NCBI GenBank assembly: GCA_022565075.1
Contig: JADFKG010000054.1
Location: 1 to 11,733, forward strand
Direction of reading: 5' to 3'
DNA length: 11,733 nucleotides
Origin: Chloroflexota bacterium
GTDB lineage: Bacteria > Chloroflexota > Dehalococcoidia > SM23-28-2 > RBG-16-64-32
In this document: positions 5,897 to 11,733 of the stretch, piece after piece
Layout: each line of letters opens with the position of its first letter
How positions within the stretch are numbered: position 1 is the stretch's first letter
Translations under genes and position numbers: made by a program
The notes under the pieces: generated by a model
What the model was told of the DNA's origin: nothing
Seen by the model: the letters and a program-made list of their open reading frames with translations, nothing else
Databases searched by the model: none

Positions 5897-6088
5897 CTAG
5901 GGCGCCCGCGACACGGCGTCGCGGAGCGCGGGAGCGTTCCAAACTGGTGTGGCACGCCGCCCCTCGGACTCGTGCGTCATGCGCTCCGGATCCGGTCGCT
6001 GTTCCGTGTGGGGGCGAACCTGACGGGCTTCGTCCTCCCGCTCGCGACAGAGGGCCTGGATCAGTTCTTCCGATATGAAGCCGAGCAC
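5897..6088 (-). CDS. Small charged protein upstream of the MMPL transporter, unknown function
   Basis: A 63-residue frame from a GTG at 6088, preceded six bases away by GGGAG (6095-6099). The protein starts MLGFISEELIQALCRERED, which would form an amphipathic helix, and then becomes charged and probably disordered (many Arg, Glu, His, Pro), ending AVSRAP. I recognise no domain. Its stop codon lies 12 bases before the MMPL start, and the MMPL gene has no ribosome-binding site of its own, so this frame may be a translated leader or an accessory peptide of the transporter. A longer extension to an ATG at 6178 exists but crosses the likely control region and lacks a ribosome-binding site. The evidence is the ribosome-binding site, helix-like start and spacing; chance in GC-rich DNA is possible. 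Confidence 0.5.
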   Translation of the reverse strand: MLGFISEELIQALCREREDEARQVRPHTEQRPDPERMTHESEGRRATPVWNAPALRDAVSRAP

Positions 6089-6167
6089 TGTGATCTCCCT
6101 TCGGTGAGTGCGGCCGCCGTGTGACGTGCCGCCCATACACACGGTAGCGGCAAAGGGCCGGGGCCGC

Positions 6168-6183
6168 TGTGACTCCAATCACA
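6168..6183. promoter_or_regulatory. TGTGA-N6-TCACA palindrome, candidate CRP-family binding site
   Basis: A perfect copy of the core CRP consensus, TGTGA-CTCCAA-TCACA, lies in the 179-bp gap between the minus-strand small gene/MMPL unit and the plus-strand cohesin-dockerin gene. Its centre is about 88 bp from the minus-strand start and 92 bp from the plus-strand start, so it could serve either direction. No adjacent -35/-10 pair with good spacing was found on either strand. A CRP/FNR-family regulator is the expected reader. Confidence 0.55.
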
Positions 6184-6267
6184 AGGTAGGGCGACAACGC
6201 TTCCTCAACCCGATCTTGTCCCTGGCGCCGTAACTGTGGGGACGGCATTATCATCTTCTCAAGTGGA

Positions 6268-6984
6268 ATGCGTATTTCGACGGCGGGATCAGCGGCGGCT
6301 GAGATGTTGCGCGCCGGCGCCGTGCTGATCGCCGGCGCTGTCGTCCTCCTGGGCGCGGGCCAGGCTCTGGCCGCAGGTGTGACGGTGTCGGCGGAGGACG
6401 TCACAGCGGCGTCCGGCGGAGCTGTGGAACTGACGCTTTCGGGGCACTCCGAGCAGGCGATCGGCGCTCTGGGCATCGACGTTCGCTTCGACGAGACGCT
6501 GGTCACACCGCACTCCTGCCAGAGCGAGATCGCCCTCTGCAACACCGGCGCACAGCCGGGACTCCTGCGCCTGAACAGCGTCAGCCTGCAAGGGTTCAGC
6601 GGCGACATCACGTTCGCGACGATAGTCTTCGAGGCCATCGGCCCGGCCGGGTCCACGGCGCTGATCGACGTCGAGGTCACCACGCTCTCCGACACTATCG
6701 GCAACGACATGCTGGATCAGGTCAGCGTCACCGACGGCTCCGTGACGATAGATAGCCTGGCGCCGCTGACGCCTCCGGGCGATGCGAACTGTGACTCGAC
6801 GCTGTCCGCCGCGGACGGCCTCGCTATCATCGGTGACCTCGGCGGCGTGTACGAAGCAGGCTGCTTCGGGCTCGCGGACGTGAACTGCGATGGCAAGGTG
6901 GATGCCGCCGATGCCCTGACGATCCTGCGCTCGATCGGCGGTCTGCCGCTCGATCTGCCGCCGGGCTGCACCACTATCGCCTAG
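6268..6984 (+). CDS. Secreted cohesin-like/dockerin-like domain protein
   Basis: A 238-residue protein with an N-terminal signal peptide: hydrophobic core about 14-33 and a likely cleavage site near ALA-A (35/36). Residues 37-162 form a beta-rich domain with the cohesin-type pattern (VELTLSGHSEQAIGAL, then DVRFDETLVTPHSC, ending in DGSVTI). Residues 171-225 form a type I dockerin-like module with two calcium-loop repeats, GDANCDSTLSAADGLAII and ADVNCDGKVDAADALTIL, each with Asp/Asn at loop positions 1, 3 and 5. The paired cysteines (C175/C199, C207/C233, and C84/C91 in the first domain) fit an exported protein. Cohesin-dockerin pairs hold extracellular complexes together; one chain with both could self-assemble or bind its neighbours. 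No catalytic domain is seen. The first ATG has a weak ribosome-binding site, and Met13 is a possible alternative start. Confidence 0.8.
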   Translation: MRISTAGSAAAEMLRAGAVLIAGAVVLLGAGQALAAGVTVSAEDVTAASGGAVELTLSGHSEQAIGALGIDVRFDETLVTPHSCQSEIALCNTGAQPGLLRLNSVSLQGFSGDITFATIVFEAIGPAGSTALIDVEVTTLSDTIGNDMLDQVSVTDGSVTIDSLAPLTPPGDANCDSTLSAADGLAIIGDLGGVYEAGCFGLADVNCDGKVDAADALTILRSIGGLPLDLPPGCTTIA

Positions 6985-6988
6985 CCGA

Positions 6989-7018
6989 TTGACACGGGCT
7001 CTCTCGTTAGCGGACAAT
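6989..7018 (+). promoter_or_regulatory. Candidate promoter of the DinB-fold gene with a dyad over the -10
   Basis: A perfect TTGACA (6989-6994) is followed 18 bp later by GACAAT (7013-7018), a four-of-six -10 match. The stem GCGGA-CAA-TCCGC (7010-7022) covers the -10 hexamer and could be an operator or a small hairpin. Initiation near 7025 would give a leader of about 30 nt before the GTG at 7056. This may start a separate transcript for the DinB-fold protein and the protease. Confidence 0.45.
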
Positions 7019-7055
7019 CCGCCCGCATACTCGGTCATTTGAGGCGAGGCGTAGC

Positions 7056-7604
7056 GTGAGCGTCGGCGATTATCTGCGAAAGAACCTGCACTTCTGGCAC
7101 TGGTATCCACGTCTGCTCTGCGAGGGGCTGACGGACGATGAACTTCACTGGCAGCCGGAGACCAACCCGAACCACATCGTTTTCACGCTCTGGCACGCCT
7201 ATCGTTCCGAAGACGAGATCATCCACGGCTTGCTGGCGCGCCGCCCGTCGGTTTTCACGCGGGACAACTGGGCGCCTCGGCTGCCTGTGAAAGAGCCGGG
7301 CAACCCACCGTACGGCACGGGCCTCGAGCGCGACCAGATAGCGCGCATCCACCTCGATCTCGATGATATTTTCGCCTACGCTGAGGCTGTCGGCGAGGCG
7401 ATGCAGGAGTACGCGGACAGCCTGAGCGAGGCGGACGGCGCGGAGATGATCCCGCTGCCCTTCTTCAAGCAGGTCTACCCGATGCTGGACGAGATGAGCC
7501 GCGCGGAGGTGCTCAACTTCTTCTGCATCGGCCATACGGCGGAGCACCTGGGCGAGGTGCAGTACATCAAAGGTCTGCTTGGCAAGATCGGTGCGCCCCT
7601 TTAG
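7056..7604 (+). CDS. DinB-fold (DUF664/DinB_2-like) putative metalloprotein
   Basis: A 182-residue, mainly helical protein. It has TNPNHIVFTLWHAYRSEDEI (37-56, with H47) and, near the end, CIGHTAEHLGEVQYIKGLLG (157-176, with H160 and H164). A first-half histidine plus a C-terminal H-x3-H is the metal-binding triad of the DinB/YfiT four-helix superfamily, whose members include thiol-dependent transferases such as those using bacillithiol or mycothiol. Many members have no known reaction, and this one cannot be assigned. The start is a GTG at 7056, with a GAGG (7044-7047) upstream. The gene ends seven bases before the likely start of the protease gene, so the two are probably co-transcribed, although one is cytoplasmic and the other secreted. 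The fold call is fairly good; the function is open. Confidence 0.78.
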   Translation: MSVGDYLRKNLHFWHWYPRLLCEGLTDDELHWQPETNPNHIVFTLWHAYRSEDEIIHGLLARRPSVFTRDNWAPRLPVKEPGNPPYGTGLERDQIARIHLDLDDIFAYAEAVGEAMQEYADSLSEADGAEMIPLPFFKQVYPMLDEMSRAEVLNFFCIGHTAEHLGEVQYIKGLLGKIGAPL

Positions 7605-7611
7605 GGGAACC

Positions 7612-9579
7612 GTGAGCCTGCCTGCCGTCCCCCGCCTCATCGTCCCGCTCGTCGTGCTGGCGGCGCTGGCGCTGGCCGGCCCCGCGACCGCCGCCTCGCC
7701 CGGCGTACCCGAGCAGGCGGACTACGCCGCGGGCGAAGTGATTGTGCGCCTGAGCGGGCAGTCCCCTCACGCCGAGTCCGCGCGCCTGGCGTCGCAGGTG
7801 GGCGCAAGCGTCGAGCGGGTGTTTGCGCGAGGTGGCTTCGCGACGCTCTCGCTCCCGCCGGGCCAGGAAGCGGCGGCGATCGAGCTCTTGCGCGCGGATC
7901 CGGCCGTCCAGTCGGCCGAGCTGAACGCTCTCAAGCAGCCGTCGCGCATCCCCGTCGACGAGTTCTTCCCGCTGCAGTGGAACATGAAGCTGATCGGGGC
8001 GCCCGAGGCCTGGAGCACGTCGTTCGGCTCCGGCGTCACGATCGCCGTCCTCGATACAGGCGTCGCGTACGAAGATTACGAAGAGTTCGGCCGCTCGCCG
8101 GGGCTTAGGCAGACGAGGTTCGTCTCCCCGTACGACGCGACCAATGACACGATCCACGCCAACGACGAAGACGGCCACGGCACTCATGTCGCCGGGACGC
8201 TGGTGCAGGACTGGGACGCTTACGGCGTCGCCGGTCTCGTTCCGCAGGCGGCGATCATGCCGGTGCGCGTCTGCCGCCCATACGGTTGCACGGCCGACAG
8301 CATCGCTGCCGGCGTCTACTGGGCGGTCGATCATGGCGCGGACGTGATCAACCTGAGCCTCGGCGGGCCCATCATGACGACGATCGAGCGCGAGGCGTTT
8401 GCGTACGCCGAAGCGGGCGGCGTCGTCGTCGTCGCGGCGGCCGGTAACGGCGGTGGCGACCTCATCGGCGACCCCGTGCTCGACTTCCCGGCCAGGATCG
8501 AGACAGTCGTCTCCGTGGGCGCCGTGGACCGGTTCATGGAACGCGCCGGCTACTCAAGCTACGGCGCGCACGAAGGCGAGGACGGCCTCCACCTGATGGG
8601 CCCCGGCGGGATCAAGGACGTAAGCGGCAACGGCGACGGCATCCTCCAGAACACGTACGCCTTCAGCTGCGGCGATGGGCCGGAGGACTACAAGCAGTTT
8701 GCGCTTTGCAGCTACTTCGGCACCTCAATGGCGACGCCGCACGTCAGCGGCATCGCCGCCATGCTGCTTTCGGTGCACCCGAACCTGAAGCCGGTGCAGG
8801 TGAGGCAGGTGCTTCGCTGCGCCGCCCTGGACCTCGGCGATCCCGGCTACGACGCGGAGTACGGCGCCGGCCTGTCGTTCGCCCCGGCCGCGGTCGCCGA
8901 CGGCGACGGAGACGGCATCGTCGACTGCTTCGACGCGCGGCCGGCCCTCACCGCCTCAATCGGCAAGGCGGACGTGCGGCCGGCCGAGACGGTGAGCGTG
9001 CCGTTGGACATCGCGGCCTGGTGGCCCGGCGTGACCACCTACGAGGTGCACGTCTCGTTCAACCCGGCGGTGGTGGAGGCTGTCGGCTGCACGCCGCGCG
9101 AGGAGACCGTCTGTGTTGTGGAGGACGGACTCGTCACCGTCTTTGGATCGCCGTCGTCGCCGCTATCGGGGCACTTCCGGCCGGCGTACATCAACTTCAA
9201 GGCGTCGGACAGGCTCAGCGTCTTCACCTCGTTGCACCTCGCGGTAACGGCGCTGAGCGCGCGCGTGCCGGACATCGGGTTGCAGCTGTTCACTGAGGAT
9301 GGCTCGGTCCGCATCTCGGATCCGGGCCCAACGCTGGCCGGCGACCTCGACTGTGACTCTAAAGTTGGGCCGGACGACGTCATCGACGTTCTGCGAGTGA
9401 CCAGTGGCAGCTCCCAGCCGTTGTGCGTCGCGCAGGGCGACGTCAACTGCAGCGGCAACGTCGACGCCTTCGACGGGCTGGCGATCATCGCCCACATCGC
9501 GAAGATCGCGCAGCCGTTGGTGGCGGACTGTCCGGAGATCGGTTCGTCGCTCGTCCCCGAACCCGAAGAGCCCGAGTAG
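7612..9579 (+). CDS. Secreted S8 (subtilisin-like) serine protease with cohesin-like and dockerin-like modules
   Basis: Starting at the GTG at 7612 (AGGGG at 7603-7607, just after the DinB stop) the protein has 655 residues. A further 11 codons upstream, back to a TTG, would overlap the previous gene and add no signal. Residues 1-28 are a signal peptide ending ATAA. About 39-110 resembles an inhibitor-like propeptide (AGEVIVRLSG). The catalytic domain follows: Asp148 in AVLDTGVA, His189 in DGHGTHVAGT, oxyanion Asn279 in AAAGN and Ser372 in GTSMATPHVSG. A DGDGDGIVD calcium-loop segment comes next, then a cohesin-like beta domain (about 446-569), then a dockerin-like pair of loops (GDLDCDSKVGPDD and GDVNCSGNVDAFDG, about 577-631) and an acidic, proline-rich tail. 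It is an exported endopeptidase, probably activated by propeptide removal. The C-terminal plan matches the protein at 6268-6984, suggesting a shared complex or surface anchor. Confidence 0.92.
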   Translation: MSLPAVPRLIVPLVVLAALALAGPATAASPGVPEQADYAAGEVIVRLSGQSPHAESARLASQVGASVERVFARGGFATLSLPPGQEAAAIELLRADPAVQSAELNALKQPSRIPVDEFFPLQWNMKLIGAPEAWSTSFGSGVTIAVLDTGVAYEDYEEFGRSPGLRQTRFVSPYDATNDTIHANDEDGHGTHVAGTLVQDWDAYGVAGLVPQAAIMPVRVCRPYGCTADSIAAGVYWAVDHGADVINLSLGGPIMTTIEREAFAYAEAGGVVVVAAAGNGGGDLIGDPVLDFPARIETVVSVGAVDRFMERAGYSSYGAHEGEDGLHLMGPGGIKDVSGNGDGILQNTYAFSCGDGPEDYKQFALCSYFGTSMATPHVSGIAAMLLSVHPNLKPVQVRQVLRCAALDLGDPGYDAEYGAGLSFAPAAVADGDGDGIVDCFDARPALTASIGKADVRPAETVSVPLDIAAWWPGVTTYEVHVSFNPAVVEAVGCTPREETVCVVEDGLVTVFGSPSSPLSGHFRPAYINFKASDRLSVFTSLHLAVTALSARVPDIGLQLFTEDGSVRISDPGPTLAGDLDCDSKVGPDDVIDVLRVTSGSSQPLCVAQGDVNCSGNVDAFDGLAIIAHIAKIAQPLVADCPEIGSSLVPEPEEPE

Positions 9580-9592
9580 GGTCGGTCGCGCG

Positions 9593-9601
9593 TGCTATTC
9601 T
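9593..9601 (+). promoter_or_regulatory. Extended -10 element (TGC-TATTCT) ahead of the enoyl-CoA hydratase-like gene
   Basis: TG at 9593-9594 followed by TATTCT (9596-9601) fits an extended -10 promoter, which needs little -35 contact; the -35 region here is poor. Initiation near 9607-9608 would remove the first bases of the hairpin at 9605-9627. Transcripts from this promoter and read-through transcripts from the protease gene would then differ in whether the full hairpin forms. Confidence 0.35.
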
Positions 9602-9604
9602 AGG

Positions 9605-9627
9605 GGGCACCACAAACGGAGGTGCCC
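9605..9627 (+). promoter_or_regulatory. Hairpin overlapping the ribosome-binding site of the enoyl-CoA hydratase-like gene
   Basis: The arms GGGCACC (9605-9611) and GGTGCCC (9621-9627) are perfectly complementary (seven pairs, six of them G-C) around a nine-base loop ACAAACGGA. The Shine-Dalgarno GGAGG (9618-9622) is split between loop and 3' arm, and the ATG follows at 9629. In the folded RNA ribosome access would be reduced, so the hairpin may control translation. No T-run follows, so it is not an intrinsic terminator. Confidence 0.5.
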
Positions 9628-9628
9628 T

Positions 9629-10426
9629 ATGTCCCAGTACGCTGACCTGCTCTACGACGTTAGCGACCACGTTGCCACCATCACCCTCAACCGGCCCGAC
9701 CGCTTGAACGCGATCTCCCAGCCGATGCTGGAGTCGATCTCGCAGGCGCTGCGGGACTCCGATATCAACGACGACGTCCGCGTGATTGTGATCACGGGCG
9801 CCGGGCGTGGCTTCTGTGCGGGCCTCGATCTCAAGGACCTCACCGCCGGTACCGGTATCGGCTCCAACGGCAACCTCGCCATTCGGCGCTTCGACCTCAA
9901 CGCCAGCCCGCCGATCGTGCTCCACAACACCGATAAGCCTGTCATCTGTTCGCTGAACGGGCCCGCCGCCGGTTACGGCATGGATCTCGCTCTCGGCTGC
10001 GACATCCGCATCGCTTCGACCGAGGCCAAGCTGGCCGCCGTCTTCACGAAGCGCGGCATCCTGCCGGAGAGTGGCGGCGCCTGGCTCCTGCCGCGCCTCA
10101 TCGGCTGGGCCAAGGCCTCCGAGATCGTCTTCCGGGGCCAGACGCTGAGCGCGGAGGAGGCCCTGGATGTTGGCCTCGTCAACCACGTCGTCGAGCACGA
10201 CAAGCTAGCGGCGTTCACGGCTCAGATGGCGGCCGAGATCGCGGCCAGCGCACCGCTCGCCGTGCAGGCCACGAAGCGCATGATGCGCCTGGCGATGGAC
10301 GAGACGTTCGAGGCCAGCGTGCACCACGTCTTCCTGCAGCTCCTGCCGCTGTTCCAGACGAAGGACTTCCGCGAGGGGATACAGTCCTTCCTCGAGAAGC
10401 GCCAGCCCGAGTTCACGGGCCAGTAA
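9629..10426 (+). CDS. Enoyl-CoA hydratase/isomerase family (crotonase-fold) protein
   Basis: A 265-residue crotonase-fold protein. It carries TLNRPDRLNAI (19-29), the first oxyanion-hole strand GRGFCAGLDL (59-68), the second oxyanion segment NGPAAGYGMDLALGCDIRIA (110-129), LPESGGAWLLPRLIG (145-159) and the closing REGIQSFLEKRQPEFTG (248-264). It acts in the cytoplasm on acyl-CoA thioesters. By eye alignment with rat enoyl-CoA hydratase, the two catalytic glutamates fall at D119 and F139, so classical hydration is doubtful. Glu147 lies where the isomerases PaaG and enoyl-CoA isomerase carry their acid, and the tail also resembles PaaG, so double-bond isomerisation is a better guess. The ATG is fixed by GGAGG at 9618-9622, inside a hairpin. 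The next gene starts seven bases after its stop. The family is certain; the exact reaction is inferred. Confidence 0.9.
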   Translation: MSQYADLLYDVSDHVATITLNRPDRLNAISQPMLESISQALRDSDINDDVRVIVITGAGRGFCAGLDLKDLTAGTGIGSNGNLAIRRFDLNASPPIVLHNTDKPVICSLNGPAAGYGMDLALGCDIRIASTEAKLAAVFTKRGILPESGGAWLLPRLIGWAKASEIVFRGQTLSAEEALDVGLVNHVVEHDKLAAFTAQMAAEIAASAPLAVQATKRMMRLAMDETFEASVHHVFLQLLPLFQTKDFREGIQSFLEKRQPEFTGQ

Positions 10427-10433
10427 GATAACG

Positions 10434-10904
10434 GTGATTGATCCAGCGGAATTGCCGTCGGCAAGACTAGGAGTGGCTATCGCAGTTGCGCTTCCGGCCG
10501 CCTTCGTGGCTGGCTACGTCATCGTAGTCGACCATGGTGCGACTGAGGCCATTGCTATCTCGACCGCCGCATGCCTCTTACTTGTTGCGGCATACGTCGC
10601 CGTCATCCGCACGCCTTTTCGTGTCGCCTGCCTGACCGGATTGTTTCTCGGCGGAATGGCTGGCGCTGCGTTCGCACTGGGGGTATCGACACCTCATGTG
10701 GTGGAGATCGGTGATCGAACTAGGGACACCTGGACTGAGGTAGGCTGGCAGGGCGCCGTCATGTTTCTTGTCTTCGTGTTTGGCGGAATTGGAGCGGTCG
10801 CGGGCACGCTTCTGGGTGCAGCGATCGTCACTGCCCGCAATCTGTGGCGATTTCTCAACTCCCCACGAAATGCGTCCGGAGCCACGTCTTCTTTGTCTCG
10901 ATAG
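10434..10904 (+). CDS. Hypothetical four-helix integral membrane protein
   Basis: A 156-residue protein from a GTG at 10434, seven bases after the upstream stop, with only a weak ribosome-binding site. Four hydrophobic stretches at about 12-32, 37-58, 62-84 and 105-132 predict an inner-membrane protein. A polar loop at 85-104 separates the last two helices, and a short basic, serine-rich tail follows (133-156). The glycine-rich last helix (FGGIGAVAGTLLGAA) suggests tight helix packing. I recognise no family. Codon third positions are visibly less G/C-biased than in the genes on both sides, which may reflect later arrival or relaxed selection. Coupling to the enoyl-CoA hydratase-like gene is implied only by spacing. 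Confidence 0.65.
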   Translation: MIDPAELPSARLGVAIAVALPAAFVAGYVIVVDHGATEAIAISTAACLLLVAAYVAVIRTPFRVACLTGLFLGGMAGAAFALGVSTPHVVEIGDRTRDTWTEVGWQGAVMFLVFVFGGIGAVAGTLLGAAIVTARNLWRFLNSPRNASGATSSLSR

Positions 10905-10979
10905 CAGGCCGCTCCCCAGCACGGGCCCATTGATGGGCGTGTGCTTGACCATCGCCATGCCAGCGGTGAGGCAGAGTGG

Positions 10980-11733
10980 ATGAGCGAAGCGCCGCGCACC
11001 GACTGGAACGCCGCCGTCTACGACCGTATCGGCACGCCGATGCGCGGCTGGGCGCAGCAGGTGATCGACGACCTCGAGCTGCGCGGCGACGAGACGTTGC
11101 TCGACGCCGGCTGTGGCTCCGGCTCCGTTACCCTCGACCTCCTGCAGAAGCTCCCTGACGGCAAGGTCTACGCCGTCGACAGCTCGCCGGAGATGACCGC
11201 GAACCTCAAGAAAGAACTCGCCGAGCGCGGCATCACTAACGTCGTCGCTCTCACCGCCAGCCTCACCGACTTCACGCTGCCGGAGCAGGTCGACGTCGTC
11301 TTCTCGAACGCCGTCTTCCACTGGGTTCCCGACGACGATGGGCTCTTCGGCTCGCTGGCGCGGGCGACGAAGCCGGGTGGACGGCTGCGGGCGCAGTGCG
11401 GCGGCGCAGGCAACATCTCCCGGCTGACGGAGGCGACGCACGCCGTCGAGAAGCGCGCCCCCTACTCCGAACACCTCTCTGGCGACAGCGAATTCCGCAA
11501 GTACCGCTCGGTCGAGGAGGCGCGCGCGGCGATGGAGCGCAACGGCTGGCGGGACGTGCGGGGCAACCTCTTCGAGGCGCCGGTCACCTTCGAGGACGAT
11601 GACGCCGCGGTGCTCTACCTGCGCACGATCATCCTTCAGGGCCAGGTAGCGGCGCTCCCGGAGGAACTCTCCGACCGCTTCCTGCGCGACGTCGTCGCCG
11701 AGACTGTCAAGCGCTCTGGCGCGCCGTTCAGCG
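10980..11733 (+). CDS. Class I SAM-dependent methyltransferase (trans-aconitate methyltransferase-like), 3' end cut by window
   Basis: The frame opens at an ATG at 10980 with GAGG (10968-10971) eight bases before it, and runs 251 codons off the right edge. It begins MSEAPRTDWNAAVYDRIGTP. The SAM-binding motif I is LLDAGCGSGSVTLDLL (40-55) and the acidic end of beta 2 is VYAVDSSPEM (63-72). Motif IV is DVVFSNAVFHWVPD (105-118), followed by ATKPGGRL (129-136). The FSNAVFHWV segment and spacing resemble Tam, which methylates trans-aconitate, but also many uncharacterised methyltransferases, so the acceptor is unknown. About 250 residues are present, close to the usual full length, so little is probably missing. 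It follows a 75-bp gap after the membrane-protein gene, where a small stem (GCCCA-TTGA-TGGGC, near 10925) lacks a T-run. Confidence 0.88.
   Translation, partial: MSEAPRTDWNAAVYDRIGTPMRGWAQQVIDDLELRGDETLLDAGCGSGSVTLDLLQKLPDGKVYAVDSSPEMTANLKKELAERGITNVVALTASLTDFTLPEQVDVVFSNAVFHWVPDDDGLFGSLARATKPGGRLRAQCGGAGNISRLTEATHAVEKRAPYSEHLSGDSEFRKYRSVEEARAAMERNGWRDVRGNLFEAPVTFEDDDAAVLYLRTIILQGQVAALPEELSDRFLRDVVAETVKRSGAPFS

Noticed and set aside
9485..10198. A 237-codon minus-strand frame opposite the enoyl-CoA hydratase-like gene
   Set aside because: No motif or ribosome-binding site; it is the antisense of a well-supported crotonase-fold gene.
10920..10945. Small stem GCCCA-TTGA-TGGGC between the membrane protein and the methyltransferase
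   Set aside because: Five pairs and no T-run; cannot be called a terminator.
10578..11474. A 298-codon minus-strand frame across the membrane protein and methyltransferase
   Set aside because: It crosses two plus-strand genes with clear signals. A short readable stretch near 10920-10980 has no start or ribosome-binding site and matches no family I know.
1..11733. Mobile elements, CRISPR arrays, phage or defence genes
   Set aside because: No transposase or integrase motif, regularly spaced repeats, terminal inverted repeats or recognisable defence domains were found on either strand.

Overview
The window is a GC-rich bacterial chromosome segment. An F420-type luciferase-like oxidoreductase, an EthD/flavin-reductase pair, a 47-residue DUF5679 protein, a cyclic di-AMP (ydaO-type) riboswitch, a selenocysteine tRNA and secreted proteins joining cohesin-like to dockerin-like domains are found together. 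This combination suggests a Chloroflexota-like (Dehalococcoidia-type) or possibly actinobacterial soil, sediment or marine organism. That placement is inference from gene content. No ribosomal RNA or other strong phylogenetic marker is present.

Layout. Positions 1-1870 are mostly minus strand: the first 30 codons of a peroxiredoxin, a 300-bp gap holding a perfect dyad, the DUF5679 zinc-ribbon microprotein with a good sigma70 promoter, tRNA-Sec(UCA), and a translationally coupled flavin reductase / EthD pair. A palindrome (1917-1930) separates that pair from the divergent wreck of a short-chain dehydrogenase, which has lost its middle and its reading frame. The wreck runs tail to tail into an LLM-class oxidoreductase (2173-3090, minus). 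Positions 3100-3653 hold two divergent promoters, a complete ydaO aptamer and a 76-residue zinc-ribbon protein. That protein is the only gene the riboswitch can control before transcription meets the convergent MMPL exporter. The exporter (3662-5884, minus) follows a 63-residue small protein.

From 6268 to the end everything is on the plus strand: a secreted cohesin/dockerin-like protein, a DinB-fold protein, a secreted subtilisin-like protease that also carries cohesin-like and dockerin-like modules, an enoyl-CoA hydratase/isomerase family protein with a hairpin over its ribosome-binding site, a four-helix membrane protein, and a class I methyltransferase cut by the window end. A perfect TGTGA-N6-TCACA palindrome lies between the MMPL unit and the plus-strand block.

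How the genes may work together. The flavin reductase, EthD, LLM oxidoreductase, SDR remnant and enoyl-CoA hydratase-like protein suggest breakdown of complex organic molecules (terpenoid, aromatic or lipid). No complete pathway can be read from the window. The two cohesin/dockerin-like proteins are the best candidates for a shared extracellular role. The most notable regulatory finding is the cyclic di-AMP riboswitch in front of an uncharacterised zinc-ribbon microprotein. I saw no CRISPR array, insertion sequence, phage gene or defence system.
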